Shown here: positions 17,408-25,203 of the stretch, piece by piece | Layout: each line of letters begins with the position of its first letter | How positions within the stretch are numbered: the stretch's first letter is position 1 | Source of the DNA: Streptomyces venezuelae ATCC 10712 | GTDB taxonomy: Bacteria; Actinomycetota; Actinomycetes; Streptomycetales; Streptomycetaceae | Length of the DNA stretch: 64,000 nt | NCBI RefSeq assembly: GCF_008639165.1 | Contig: NZ_CP029197.1 | Coordinates: forward strand, 5,894,001-5,958,000 | Direction: 5' to 3' | The notes under the pieces: generated by a model | The model's database searches: none | The model's input: only the letters and a program-made list of their open reading frames with translations | Told to the model about the DNA's origin: nothing | Made by a program: the position numbers and the translations under genes

Positions 17408-17441
17408 GGCGCCGCACCGTATTCACGGTGCGGCGCCTTTT
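17408..17441 (+). terminator. Intrinsic terminator after the tautomerase gene
   Basis: A perfect 13-bp stem (GGCGCCGCACCGT) with ATTC loop followed by TTTTCC. It separates the tautomerase transcript from the operon starting at 17559. Confidence 0.88.
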
Positions 17442-17558
17442 CCTGCGTTCCGGGCGGCATGGGGAATCAGCCACGGGTGCGGAATCCCGTATCGATGTGC
17501 GGCCCGTTCCGCTCGTACGGTGATGTCAATGGCACCGGCGGATGGGAGAGACTCGTTC

Positions 17559-18332
17559 ATGGCTCTGCATTCGGCGCCGAGACTCGGTGTGGTGGTTCCT
17601 TCGGGAAACGCCGCCGCCGAACCCGAGATCGGCAGCCTCGTCAGCCCCGCACTCAATGTCCACACCTCACGCTTCCCGGTCCTTCCCGGCAAAGACCTGC
17701 GCGGTCGGCTGGAGAAGTACAACGACGTCCTTCCCGACGTCCTGGGGAACTTCGGCGGACTGCGCCTCGACGCGGCCGTCGTCTCCTGCACCGGGTCCCA
17801 CTACCTGCTGACCCCCGACGGCGACCGCGCCCTCTGCGCGGAGCTCTCCGAGCGCGTCGGAGCACCCGTACGGTCCGCGGCCCTGGCCATCCTCGACACG
17901 GCGCGCGCGGTGGGAGCCGACCGCCTCGTCCTGGTCTCGCCGTACGAGCCCTGGCTCACCGAACTCTCCCGGTCCTACTGGGAGTCGGCCGGACTCGCCG
18001 TCGACCGGGTGGTCAAGATCCGGGCCGGCGCCCGGTTCTCCCCGTACGACGTGACCACCGAGGAACTCGTCGCACAGGTACGCGAGGCCGAACTCCCCGA
18101 CGAAGCCACCCTGTTGTTCACGGGAACCGGCATGTTCACCTTCGACGCACTGGCCGCCCTCGGGCGCGACGGCGACCGCACCCTGCTCACCTCCAACCTG
18201 GCGAGCGCCTGGTGGGCCCGGGACACCCTCGGCCTCCCCGCCGACGGCCCGGACGCGCACCCCTTGCTGCGGCGCCTCGCGCGGCGGACCGGGGCCGGCG
18301 CGCCGGCCCCCGCGACCGCGGCCCGGTCGTGA
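17559..18332 (+). CDS. Maleate isomerase/arylmalonate decarboxylase-like protein (Asp/Glu racemase fold)
   Basis: 257 aa, first gene of the operon that ends with hemL. Opening LGVVVPSGNAAAEPE and the motif VVSCTGSHY (Cys77) place it in the maleate cis-trans isomerase/AMDase branch of the Asp/Glu racemase superfamily. The place where isomerases carry their second catalytic Cys reads TGTGM (188-192), so a two-cysteine isomerase mechanism looks unlikely; decarboxylase-like or other chemistry is possible (inference). The ATG was chosen for GGGAGAG at 8 nt spacing. It overlaps the monooxygenase by 4 nt. Confidence 0.78.
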   Translation: MALHSAPRLGVVVPSGNAAAEPEIGSLVSPALNVHTSRFPVLPGKDLRGRLEKYNDVLPDVLGNFGGLRLDAAVVSCTGSHYLLTPDGDRALCAELSERVGAPVRSAALAILDTARAVGADRLVLVSPYEPWLTELSRSYWESAGLAVDRVVKIRAGARFSPYDVTTEELVAQVREAELPDEATLLFTGTGMFTFDALAALGRDGDRTLLTSNLASAWWARDTLGLPADGPDAHPLLRRLARRTGAGAPAPATAARS

Positions 18333-19624
18333 GCGGCGATACCGCCGGCCCCGCCCGGGCCGCCGCCCCGCACGCACCGGTCGCCGTCGTCGGCGCCGGG
18401 CCCGTGGGACTCACCGCCGCGCTCGTCCTCGCCCGGTCCGGCGTCCCGGTGACCCTCCTGGAATCCCGGCGGGAACTGGCCACCGAGTCCCGCGCCTCCA
18501 CCTTCCACCCCGCCACCCTCGACCTCCTCGACGAGCTCGGCGTCGCCGCCGCGCTGCGCCGCCAGGGCCGTACCGTCGACCGCGTCCAGTGGCGCGACCT
18601 GGACGGCCGGGTGCACGCCGAGCTGGACTACTCCCTGCTCGCCGGACACACCGCCCACCCGTACCGGCTCCACGTCGAACAGGCCCGGCTCACCCCGCTG
18701 TTGCTCGCCGAACTGGCAGCGACCGGTCTCGCCGACGTACGGTTCGGGGCCACCGTCGTCGGCGCCGAGGACACCGGCGACGGAGTGCGGCTGCGCACCG
18801 AGGACGCGGCCGGGCGCGGCACCGTCACCCGGCACCCGTACGTCGTGGCCGCCGACGGGGCCCGCAGCCGGCTGCGGGCGCTCGCGGGGCTCCCCGGCAC
18901 GGCCGAGGAGTACCCGGACTACGCGCTCCGCGTGGTCACCGGGACGCCGCTCGACGAGCTGCTCCCCGGGCTCGCCCCGCTCGCCTACGTCCGGGATCCG
19001 CGGGCCTCGTTCAGCGCCCTCGGGATGCCCGACCACTGGCGGCTGATCTTCCGGATCCCGCGCGGCGTGGCCCGCGAGGAGGTGCTCGCGCCCGGGGCCG
19101 TACGGGCCAGGATCGAGCGGGCCCTGCCGGGCGCCGCCGGGCGGGCCGTGCGCGTCGACGACGCGCACACCTACCGCCTCGCGCGGTTCCTGCTGCCCCG
19201 CTACCGGGCGGGGCGAGTGCTGTTCGCCGGGGACGCGGCCCATCTGACGTCCACCGCCGGCGGCATGAACATGAACTGCGGGCTGCACGACGCCGTGGAG
19301 ACGGGCCGGGCCCTCGCCGCCGTACTCCGGGAAGGCGGCTCGGGCGGCACCCGGCCCGGCAGCACGCTCGACGCGGCTCTCGACGCGGCCCTCGAACGGC
19401 GCCGCTCGGTCGTCGAGACGGCGGTCATCCCGCGCAGCGAGGCCCGGACGGCCGGACTGGACAGTGCCGCCGAACTCCCGGCCCGGCTGGACGCGTTGCG
19501 GCGCACCGCCGCCGACCCCGCGGCAGCCACCGACTACCTGCTCAAGGCATCACTTCTCGACGTCGCACCACGACCACTGAAGGGTGACGCACATGCGGAT
19601 CTGGTTCCACAAGCACACCGTTGA
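18329..19624 (+). CDS. FAD-dependent aromatic-type monooxygenase
   Basis: 431 aa, p-hydroxybenzoate hydroxylase fold. Rossmann motif VGAGPVGL at residues 21-28, a VAADGARSRLR motif for FAD/NADPH, and the FAD-binding FAGDAAHLTSTAGGMNMN near the C-terminal third. A GTG start overlaps the preceding stop (GTGA), showing translational coupling. Enzymes of this class hydroxylate or epoxidise aromatic and polyketide substrates; the substrate here is unknown. Its 3' end overlaps the next gene by 32 nt. Confidence 0.87.
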   Translation: MSGDTAGPARAAAPHAPVAVVGAGPVGLTAALVLARSGVPVTLLESRRELATESRASTFHPATLDLLDELGVAAALRRQGRTVDRVQWRDLDGRVHAELDYSLLAGHTAHPYRLHVEQARLTPLLLAELAATGLADVRFGATVVGAEDTGDGVRLRTEDAAGRGTVTRHPYVVAADGARSRLRALAGLPGTAEEYPDYALRVVTGTPLDELLPGLAPLAYVRDPRASFSALGMPDHWRLIFRIPRGVAREEVLAPGAVRARIERALPGAAGRAVRVDDAHTYRLARFLLPRYRAGRVLFAGDAAHLTSTAGGMNMNCGLHDAVETGRALAAVLREGGSGGTRPGSTLDAALDAALERRRSVVETAVIPRSEARTAGLDSAAELPARLDALRRTAADPAAATDYLLKASLLDVAPRPLKGDAHADLVPQAHR

Positions 19625-20393
19625 AGGACGTCTGCCGCTGCTCGACCAGTGGTACCGGGAGCACCTGGACGCGATAGCCGCCCCCGGCACCACCGTCGAC
19701 ATCAAGACCCTGCCCGCCGACACGTACCCCGATCGCACGCCCTTCGGGCTCGTCGGCCACCACTCCGCCCAGGTGCTGTTCAGCCGGCACTTCTCCGAGT
19801 CCGCGCTCGTCGCGGAACGCGAGGGCTACGACGCCTGGGTGATCGCGGCAGGCCAGGACCCCGGCCTCCGCGACGCCCGGCACCTCGCCTCGATCCCCAC
19901 CCTGGGATACGGCGAGACGGCCTTCTTCCTCTCGGCGCTCACCGGCCAGCGCTTCGGCGTCCTCGGCTTCATGCCGCCCCTGGAGGAGCCGATCCGGGCC
20001 AACATCCGCCAGTACCGGCTGGAGGCCTCCCTCAGCTCGTACGAGGTCGTCCCCGGCGGCTGGGACTCCGTGCACCGCTCCCTGGAAGGGGACTTCGACG
20101 AGTTCGTCGAGGTGTACTCGGCGGCCGCCGAACGCGCCGCGAAGGCCGGGGCCGAGGTCATCATCCCCGCCGAGGGCATCCCCAACGAGATCCTGTGGCA
20201 CCTCGGCATCCACGAACTCCACGGGCTGCCCGTCATCGATCCGGCCGGCCTGGCCGTCAAGCTCGCCGAGACCCTCGTCCGGCTCGGGGAGCTGAAGCTC
20301 TTCCAGCGCAGCGGACACGGCTACTGGTTCAGCCGGCCCGACGAGCCCGTCGCCAAGCACCTGGAGAAGGTGTTCCTCGGCGAGGCCCTCTAG
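19593..20393 (+). CDS. Asp/Glu/hydantoin racemase-fold protein lacking both catalytic cysteines
   Basis: 266 aa, HyuE-like fold (TLGYGETAFFLSALTGQRFG, PVIDPAGLAVKLAE). Where racemases have Cys before DPGL, this protein reads AAGQDPGL (85-92), and where they have GCAGM it reads PAEGIP (192-197). Both acid/base cysteines are therefore gone, so racemisation by the usual mechanism is not expected. The ATG giving MRIWFHKH is favoured by the AAGGG site; a GTG three codons earlier is possible. It sits inside the monooxygenase-hem operon, so a changed catalytic or binding role in that pathway is likely (inference). Confidence 0.8.
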   Translation: MRIWFHKHTVEGRLPLLDQWYREHLDAIAAPGTTVDIKTLPADTYPDRTPFGLVGHHSAQVLFSRHFSESALVAEREGYDAWVIAAGQDPGLRDARHLASIPTLGYGETAFFLSALTGQRFGVLGFMPPLEEPIRANIRQYRLEASLSSYEVVPGGWDSVHRSLEGDFDEFVEVYSAAAERAAKAGAEVIIPAEGIPNEILWHLGIHELHGLPVIDPAGLAVKLAETLVRLGELKLFQRSGHGYWFSRPDEPVAKHLEKVFLGEAL

Positions 20394-20401
20394 GAGATGC
20401 C

Positions 20402-20557
20402 GTGTCCGCCGCCCTGTGCGCCCCCGCCGCCCGCCGCGCCCGCCGCGTCCGCGCCGTCCCGCACGGCCCCGTCGCCCGCCGCGTCCGCGCCGCCCCGTTC
20501 CGCCACCCGCAACCGCGCCCGCACGCCGCCACGCCCTCGAAGGAGTCACGCCCATGA
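20402..20557 (+). CDS. Possible 51-codon Arg-rich small ORF coupled to hemB
   Basis: A GTG with GGAG five nt upstream opens a 51-codon frame right after the racemase-like gene. It ends in a TGA overlapping the hemB ATG (ATGA), as in a translationally coupled operon. The product is strongly basic with a repeated ARRxRRVRA segment and is Pro-rich at the end. It resembles no family I know. Either a real small protein, a translational coupler for hemB, or chance in GC-rich DNA. Confidence 0.35.
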   Translation: MSAALCAPAARRARRVRAVPHGPVARRVRAAPFRHPQPRPHAATPSKESRP

Positions 20558-21573
20558 CGTACGACGCCTACGGCCGCAACACCGCGGCCACCGACCCCGC
20601 CGCCCCCTACTACCGCCCGCGCCGGCTCCGCCGCACCCCCGCGCTGCGCCGCTTCGCCGCCGAGACCCGGGTCGGCCCCGCCAACCTCGTCCAGCCCCTC
20701 TTCCTCCGCGAAGGCCTCACCGAGGCGCGCGAGATCCCCTCCATGCCCGGGGTCCTCCAGCACACCCGCGACACCCTCCGGAAGGCCGCCGCCGAGGCGG
20801 TCGCCAACGGCGTCGGCGGCCTCATCCTCTTCGGCATCCCGGAGCACAAGGACCCCACCGGCACCGGCGCGATCGACCCCGACGGCATCCTCCAGGTCGC
20901 CCTGCGCGACGTCGTCGCCGAGGTCGGCGACTCCACCGTGATCATCGGGGACATCAACCTCGACGAGTACACCGACCACGGCCACACCGGTGTCCTGGAC
21001 GCCCACGGCGACGTCGACAACGACGCCAGCATCGAGCTGTACGCCCAGGCCGCCGTCGTCCAGGCCGACGCGGGAGCCCAGATCGTCGCCCCCAGCGGCA
21101 TGATGGACGGCCAGGTCCGCCGTATCCGGGAGGCGCTCGACCAGGCAGGACACCAGTCCGTCGCCATCCTCGGCTACTCCGCCAAGTACGCCTCGCACTT
21201 CTACGGCCCCTTCCGCGACGCCGTCGAGTCCACCCTGCGCGGCGACCGCAAGGGCTACCAGCAGTTCCCCGGCAACATCCGCGAATCCCTCCTGGAGGTC
21301 TCGCTGGACGTCGCCGAGGGCGCCGACCTGGTGATGGTGAAGCCCGCGCTCGCCTACCTCGACATCGTCCGGCTCATCGCCGACCACGTGCAGGTGCCCG
21401 TCGCCGCCTACCAGGTCTCGGGCGAGTACTCGATGGTCGAGGCGGCCGCCGCCAAGGGCTGGATCGACCGCGACCAGGTCGTCCGCGAGAGCCTCGCGTC
21501 CATCCACCGCGCGGGCGCCACCCAGATCATCACCTACTGGGCCTCCGAGTTCGCCCAGACGCTGGACCGGTGA
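20554..21573 (+). CDS. hemB: Delta-aminolevulinic acid dehydratase (porphobilinogen synthase)
   Basis: Condenses two 5-aminolevulinates to porphobilinogen. 339 aa, full length. Schiff-base lysines are K211 (LGYSAKYASHFYGPF) and K263 (VMVKPALAYLD). The metal loop reads GDINLDEYTDHGHTG: the three positions that are Cys in zinc-type enzymes are Asn135, Asp137 and Thr145, pointing to a magnesium or metal-independent type. The ATG follows AAGGAG at 8 nt; the open frame upstream is Arg/Pro-rich and not part of it. It is not followed by hemC/hemD but directly by hemA, unlike the usual streptomycete order as I know it. Confidence 0.93.
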   Translation: MTYDAYGRNTAATDPAAPYYRPRRLRRTPALRRFAAETRVGPANLVQPLFLREGLTEAREIPSMPGVLQHTRDTLRKAAAEAVANGVGGLILFGIPEHKDPTGTGAIDPDGILQVALRDVVAEVGDSTVIIGDINLDEYTDHGHTGVLDAHGDVDNDASIELYAQAAVVQADAGAQIVAPSGMMDGQVRRIREALDQAGHQSVAILGYSAKYASHFYGPFRDAVESTLRGDRKGYQQFPGNIRESLLEVSLDVAEGADLVMVKPALAYLDIVRLIADHVQVPVAAYQVSGEYSMVEAAAAKGWIDRDQVVRESLASIHRAGATQIITYWASEFAQTLDR

Positions 21574-21577
21574 CCCG

Positions 21578-23062
21578 GTGAGCCCGTCCTCCACCATGCT
21601 GGTCCTCGGCATCAGCCATGCCAGCGCCCCGCTCGACCTCCTGGAGAGACTCGCCGGCACCGACCGGCCCGCCGAGGACCTCGTCGCCGACGTGACCTCC
21701 GTCGACGGCATCGACGCCGCCGTCGTCGTCTCCACCTGCAACCGCCTGGAGATCTACGCCGAGACCCGGGGCGACGGAGCCGGACCCGGCGCCGCCGGCG
21801 AACTCACCGGTCTCGGCGAGCTGTTCGCCCAGCACACCGGCGTCGACCACGAGGAGATCGCCCCGCACCTCTACAGCCACCACGCCGACGGGGCCGTCCG
21901 CCACCTGTTCGCCGTGGCCTCCGGGCTCGAATCGGTCGTGGTCGGCGAGGACCAGATCCTCGGCCAGGTGAAGCTGGGCCTCGAACGCTCCCAGCGGCTC
22001 GACCGGACCGGCCGGGTCCTCGCCAAGGCCGTCCAGACCGCCCTCCGGGTCGGCAAGCGGGCCCGCAACGAGACCGGACTCAACGAGGCGGGCCGTTCCC
22101 TCGCCACCGCGGGACTCGGCTTCTTCGAGCGCCGGGTCGGCTCCCTGCACGGCAAGACCGCCCTGGTCATCGGCGCCGGAGCCTTCGCCGGTGTCGTCGT
22201 CGCCGCACTCCGCCGCTCCGGCCTCGACCGGGTGCACGTCGCCAACCGCACCCCGGAGAAGGCGCAGCGGCTCGCGGAGACCACCGGGGGAGTGGGGTAC
22301 GACCTGGCGGACGTGCCCCGGCTGCTCACCGAGGTGGACGTGGTCGTCGGCGCCACCGCCGCCACCGGCCACCTCGTCACCGCCGGGCAGGTCGAGCAGG
22401 CGCTCGCCGCCCGCGACGGCCGGGAGCTGTTCCTGCTCGACCTCTCGCTGCCGCACAACATCGCGCCCGCCGCGGCCGCCCTGCCCGGCGTCACCTTCGT
22501 CGACCTGCGGCGGATCGCGGAGGAGGGCCAGGAGGACGAGATCTCCGCGGCCAGCGTCCAGGCCGCGCACGAGCTGATCGACGCGGAGGTCGAGCAGTTC
22601 CGCACCGGGTTGCGGCTGGCCGGCGCCACACCGGTCCTCACCGCGCTCCGGACCGCCGCGACCGAGGCCGCCCAGGTCGAACTCGACCGGCTGGCGCGCC
22701 GGTTGGAAGGCGTCGACGGCACGGTACGGCGGGAGATCGACCGCAGCGTACGGCGCATCGTCGACAAGGCTCTGCACCAGCCGACGGTCCTGGTGCGGGA
22801 GCTGGCGGCCGACCCGGACGGCGCCCGGCACATCGCCGCCTTCACCCGCCTCTTCGCGGCCGCGGAGGCCGAGGGCGGCGCCGGGAGCAGCACCCCGAAC
22901 GGACCGAATCCCCCGAGCGCGCAGAACGACCCGCACGCGAAGAGCGACCCGAACGCGAAGAGCGACCCGCACGCGAACAGCGACCCGAACGCACAGAACG
23001 ACCCGCACGCGAAGAACGACCCGAACGCACAGAACGAGACGAAGATCGAGGCCATCGCATGA
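21578..23062 (+). CDS. hemA: Glutamyl-tRNA reductase
   Basis: Reduces Glu-tRNA to glutamate-1-semialdehyde with NADPH, the committed step of the C5 pathway. 494 aa: N-terminal catalytic domain with STCNRLEIY (nucleophile Cys54), VVGEDQILGQVK, NADP domain VIGAGAFAG, and C-terminal dimerisation helices. After about residue 440 comes a hydrophilic tail of six hexapeptide repeats (NDPHAK type) absent from ordinary HemA. GTG start 4 nt after the hemB stop; the end overlaps the next ATG (ATGA). A second, housekeeping hemA is expected elsewhere in a streptomycete. Confidence 0.94.
   Translation: MSPSSTMLVLGISHASAPLDLLERLAGTDRPAEDLVADVTSVDGIDAAVVVSTCNRLEIYAETRGDGAGPGAAGELTGLGELFAQHTGVDHEEIAPHLYSHHADGAVRHLFAVASGLESVVVGEDQILGQVKLGLERSQRLDRTGRVLAKAVQTALRVGKRARNETGLNEAGRSLATAGLGFFERRVGSLHGKTALVIGAGAFAGVVVAALRRSGLDRVHVANRTPEKAQRLAETTGGVGYDLADVPRLLTEVDVVVGATAATGHLVTAGQVEQALAARDGRELFLLDLSLPHNIAPAAAALPGVTFVDLRRIAEEGQEDEISAASVQAAHELIDAEVEQFRTGLRLAGATPVLTALRTAATEAAQVELDRLARRLEGVDGTVRREIDRSVRRIVDKALHQPTVLVRELAADPDGARHIAAFTRLFAAAEAEGGAGSSTPNGPNPPSAQNDPHAKSDPNAKSDPHANSDPNAQNDPHAKNDPNAQNETKIEAIA
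22925..23032 (+). repeat. 18-bp tandem repeat encoding the HemA tail
   Basis: Six in-frame 18-bp units encoding hexapeptides such as NDPHAK, SDPNAK and NDPNAQ at the C-terminus of HemA. Confidence 0.9.
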
Positions 23063-25203
23063 GTGACATCTCGGCTCTCTGGGAAGCCGAATCCATCGCC
23101 GTCATCGGCGCCAGCGAGCGCCCCGGCGCGCTGGGCCGCAAGCCGCTCGACTACCTCCTGCGGTACGGCTACAAGGGCCGCATCCTGCCGGTCAACCCGC
23201 GCTCCCCGGAGATCCTCGGAGTCCCCGCGTACCCCAGCGTGAAGGACGCCCCGGGCCCCGTCGACCTGGCCCTCATCATGGTCTCCGCCGAGCGGGTCCT
23301 CGGGGCCGTCGACGACTGCGTGGCCGCCGGCGTCAAGCTCGCCGTCATCGCCTCCTCCGGCTTCGCCGAGACCGGCGAGGAGGGCGCCCGCCTCCAGGCG
23401 GAGGTGGTCGCCAAGGCCCGCGCCGGAGGCCTGCGGATCATCGGCCCGAACTGCATCGGCGCCGTCGGGTACGAGAACCGCGTCCTCGCCACCTTCAGCC
23501 CCCTCTTCGGCGCCGAGTCCGTGCCCTTCGAGCCCGGCACCCTCGCCTTCGTCAGCCAGAGCGGCGCCCTCGGATTCGGCGCCGCCAGCCTCGCCCTGGA
23601 GCGGGGCCTGCGCCCCGGCTGGGTCGTCAGCACCGGCAACGACGCCGACGTCACCGCCCTCGAAGTCCTCCGCGAACTCGCCACCGTCCCCGACGTCACC
23701 GGGCTCCTCGGCTACCTGGAGGACACCCCGGACATCGACACCCTCCGCGCCCTGGCCGGCTCCGGCAAGCCGGTCGCCCTGCTCAAGTCGGGCCGTACGG
23801 AAGCGGGCGGCCGGGCCGCCGCCTCGCACACCGGCGCCCTCGCCACCGACGACCGGGTCCTCGACGCGGCGCTGCGCGGCCTCGGCATCGTCCGGGTCGA
23901 CGACATCGACGAACTCCTCGACGTGGCACGGGTCTTCGAGTCCGAGCGCCGGCCCGCCGGGAACCGCGTGGCGGTCGTCACCACCTCCGGCGGCTCCGGC
24001 ATCCTCGCCGCCGACGCCGTCGAGGCCCACGGCCTCCAGCTCAGCACCCTGGAGCCGCGCAGCAAGGAGGCGCTCGCCGAGATCGTCCCCGCCTTCGGCG
24101 CCATCGACAACCCCGTCGACATCACGGCCACCGTCCTCAGCGACCCCTCGCTGTTCGACCGCTCGCTCGACGTCCTGATCGCCGACGACACGGTCGACAT
24201 CATCGTCGCCGCCTTCTGCGTGATGGCCGGACCCGATGTCGAGAAGGCCGTCAACGCCCTCTCCCGCGCCGCCGCGAAGGGCGGAAAGCCCATCCTCGTC
24301 GCCCGTACCGGAGCAGACTTCCTCGCCCCGGACGCCCCGCGCGACCTGCGCGAGGCGGGCCTCCCCGAATATCCGACGCCCGCCCGCGCCCTGCGCGCCG
24401 CCGCCGCCCTCTGGGAGGTCAGCCGCCCCCGTACCCTGCCGGACGCCCCGCGCCCCGGGACCGTGCCCGGCCCCGGCTCCCAGGCCACCGAGCCCGAGCT
24501 GAAGCGGCTCCTCGCCGAAGCCGGGATCGCCGTCCCGAAGGGCCGGATCGCCGAGAGCGCCGAGGACGCGGTCCGCGCCGTGACCGAGGTCGGCGGTACG
24601 GCGGTGCTCAAGGCCGTCGTACCGGGCCTGCTCCACAAGACGGAGGCCGGGGGAGTGGAGATCGGCGTCACGACCGCCGGCGCGCCCGCGGCCCACGCCC
24701 GGCTCGCCGCCCTCGGCGGGCAGGTGCTCGTCGAGGAACTGGTCGGCGAGGGAGTCGAGTTGATCGTCGGCGTCCACACCACCGACCTGGGTCCGGTGCT
24801 CACCGCCGGGCTCGGTGGGATCTTCACGGAGGTCCTGGACGACGTCGGCCACCGGCTCCTGCCGCTGGCCCCGGGCGAGGGCGCCGAGCTCCTCGCCGGG
24901 CTGCGCGGCGCGAAGGTACTCGCCGGGGCGCGCGGCCGGGCCGCGGTGGACGTCGCTGCCGCCGCGGAACTCCTGCACAAGGTAGCGGAGTTGGCGCAGG
25001 ACTGGCCCGCAGGCTACGCCCTGGACCTCAACCCGGTCCGCGTCCTGCCGAAGGGCGCCGTCGTCCTCGACGCGGCCCTCGGCATCGAGACCGCGACGGG
25101 CGCCGAGACCGCGCCCGGTGCCGAAACCGCGCCCGGTGGCGACGCCGCCTCCGGCGTCGAAACCGCCTCCGGCGTCGCCGCCACCGAAGGGGCCGCGCGA
25201 TGA
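23059..25203 (+). CDS. ADP-forming acyl-CoA synthetase (fused alpha-beta)
   Basis: 714 aa acetate-CoA-ligase (ADP-forming) type enzyme that makes an acyl-CoA from a carboxylic acid, ATP and CoA. Order: CoA-binding domain (AVIGASERPGALGRK), succinyl-CoA-ligase-like domain with the phospho-His257 in AASHTGALA, and a C-terminal ATP-grasp domain (LLHKTEAGGVEIG ... ELIVGVH). The tail after about residue 676 has hexapeptide repeats (ETAPGA type). It overlaps hemA and hemL by 4 nt each, so all three are translationally coupled. A ligase here suggests that an acid made by the pathway, perhaps 5-aminolevulinate, is activated (inference). Confidence 0.88.
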   Translation: MSDISALWEAESIAVIGASERPGALGRKPLDYLLRYGYKGRILPVNPRSPEILGVPAYPSVKDAPGPVDLALIMVSAERVLGAVDDCVAAGVKLAVIASSGFAETGEEGARLQAEVVAKARAGGLRIIGPNCIGAVGYENRVLATFSPLFGAESVPFEPGTLAFVSQSGALGFGAASLALERGLRPGWVVSTGNDADVTALEVLRELATVPDVTGLLGYLEDTPDIDTLRALAGSGKPVALLKSGRTEAGGRAAASHTGALATDDRVLDAALRGLGIVRVDDIDELLDVARVFESERRPAGNRVAVVTTSGGSGILAADAVEAHGLQLSTLEPRSKEALAEIVPAFGAIDNPVDITATVLSDPSLFDRSLDVLIADDTVDIIVAAFCVMAGPDVEKAVNALSRAAAKGGKPILVARTGADFLAPDAPRDLREAGLPEYPTPARALRAAAALWEVSRPRTLPDAPRPGTVPGPGSQATEPELKRLLAEAGIAVPKGRIAESAEDAVRAVTEVGGTAVLKAVVPGLLHKTEAGGVEIGVTTAGAPAAHARLAALGGQVLVEELVGEGVELIVGVHTTDLGPVLTAGLGGIFTEVLDDVGHRLLPLAPGEGAELLAGLRGAKVLAGARGRAAVDVAAAAELLHKVAELAQDWPAGYALDLNPVRVLPKGAVVLDAALGIETATGAETAPGAETAPGGDAASGVETASGVAATEGAAR
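25087..25176 (+). repeat. 18-bp repeat encoding the CoA-ligase tail
   Basis: Five degenerate in-frame 18-bp units encoding ETATGA, ETAPGA, ETAPGG, DAASGV and ETASGV, the same unit length as the repeat at the end of the preceding hemA. Confidence 0.8.
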
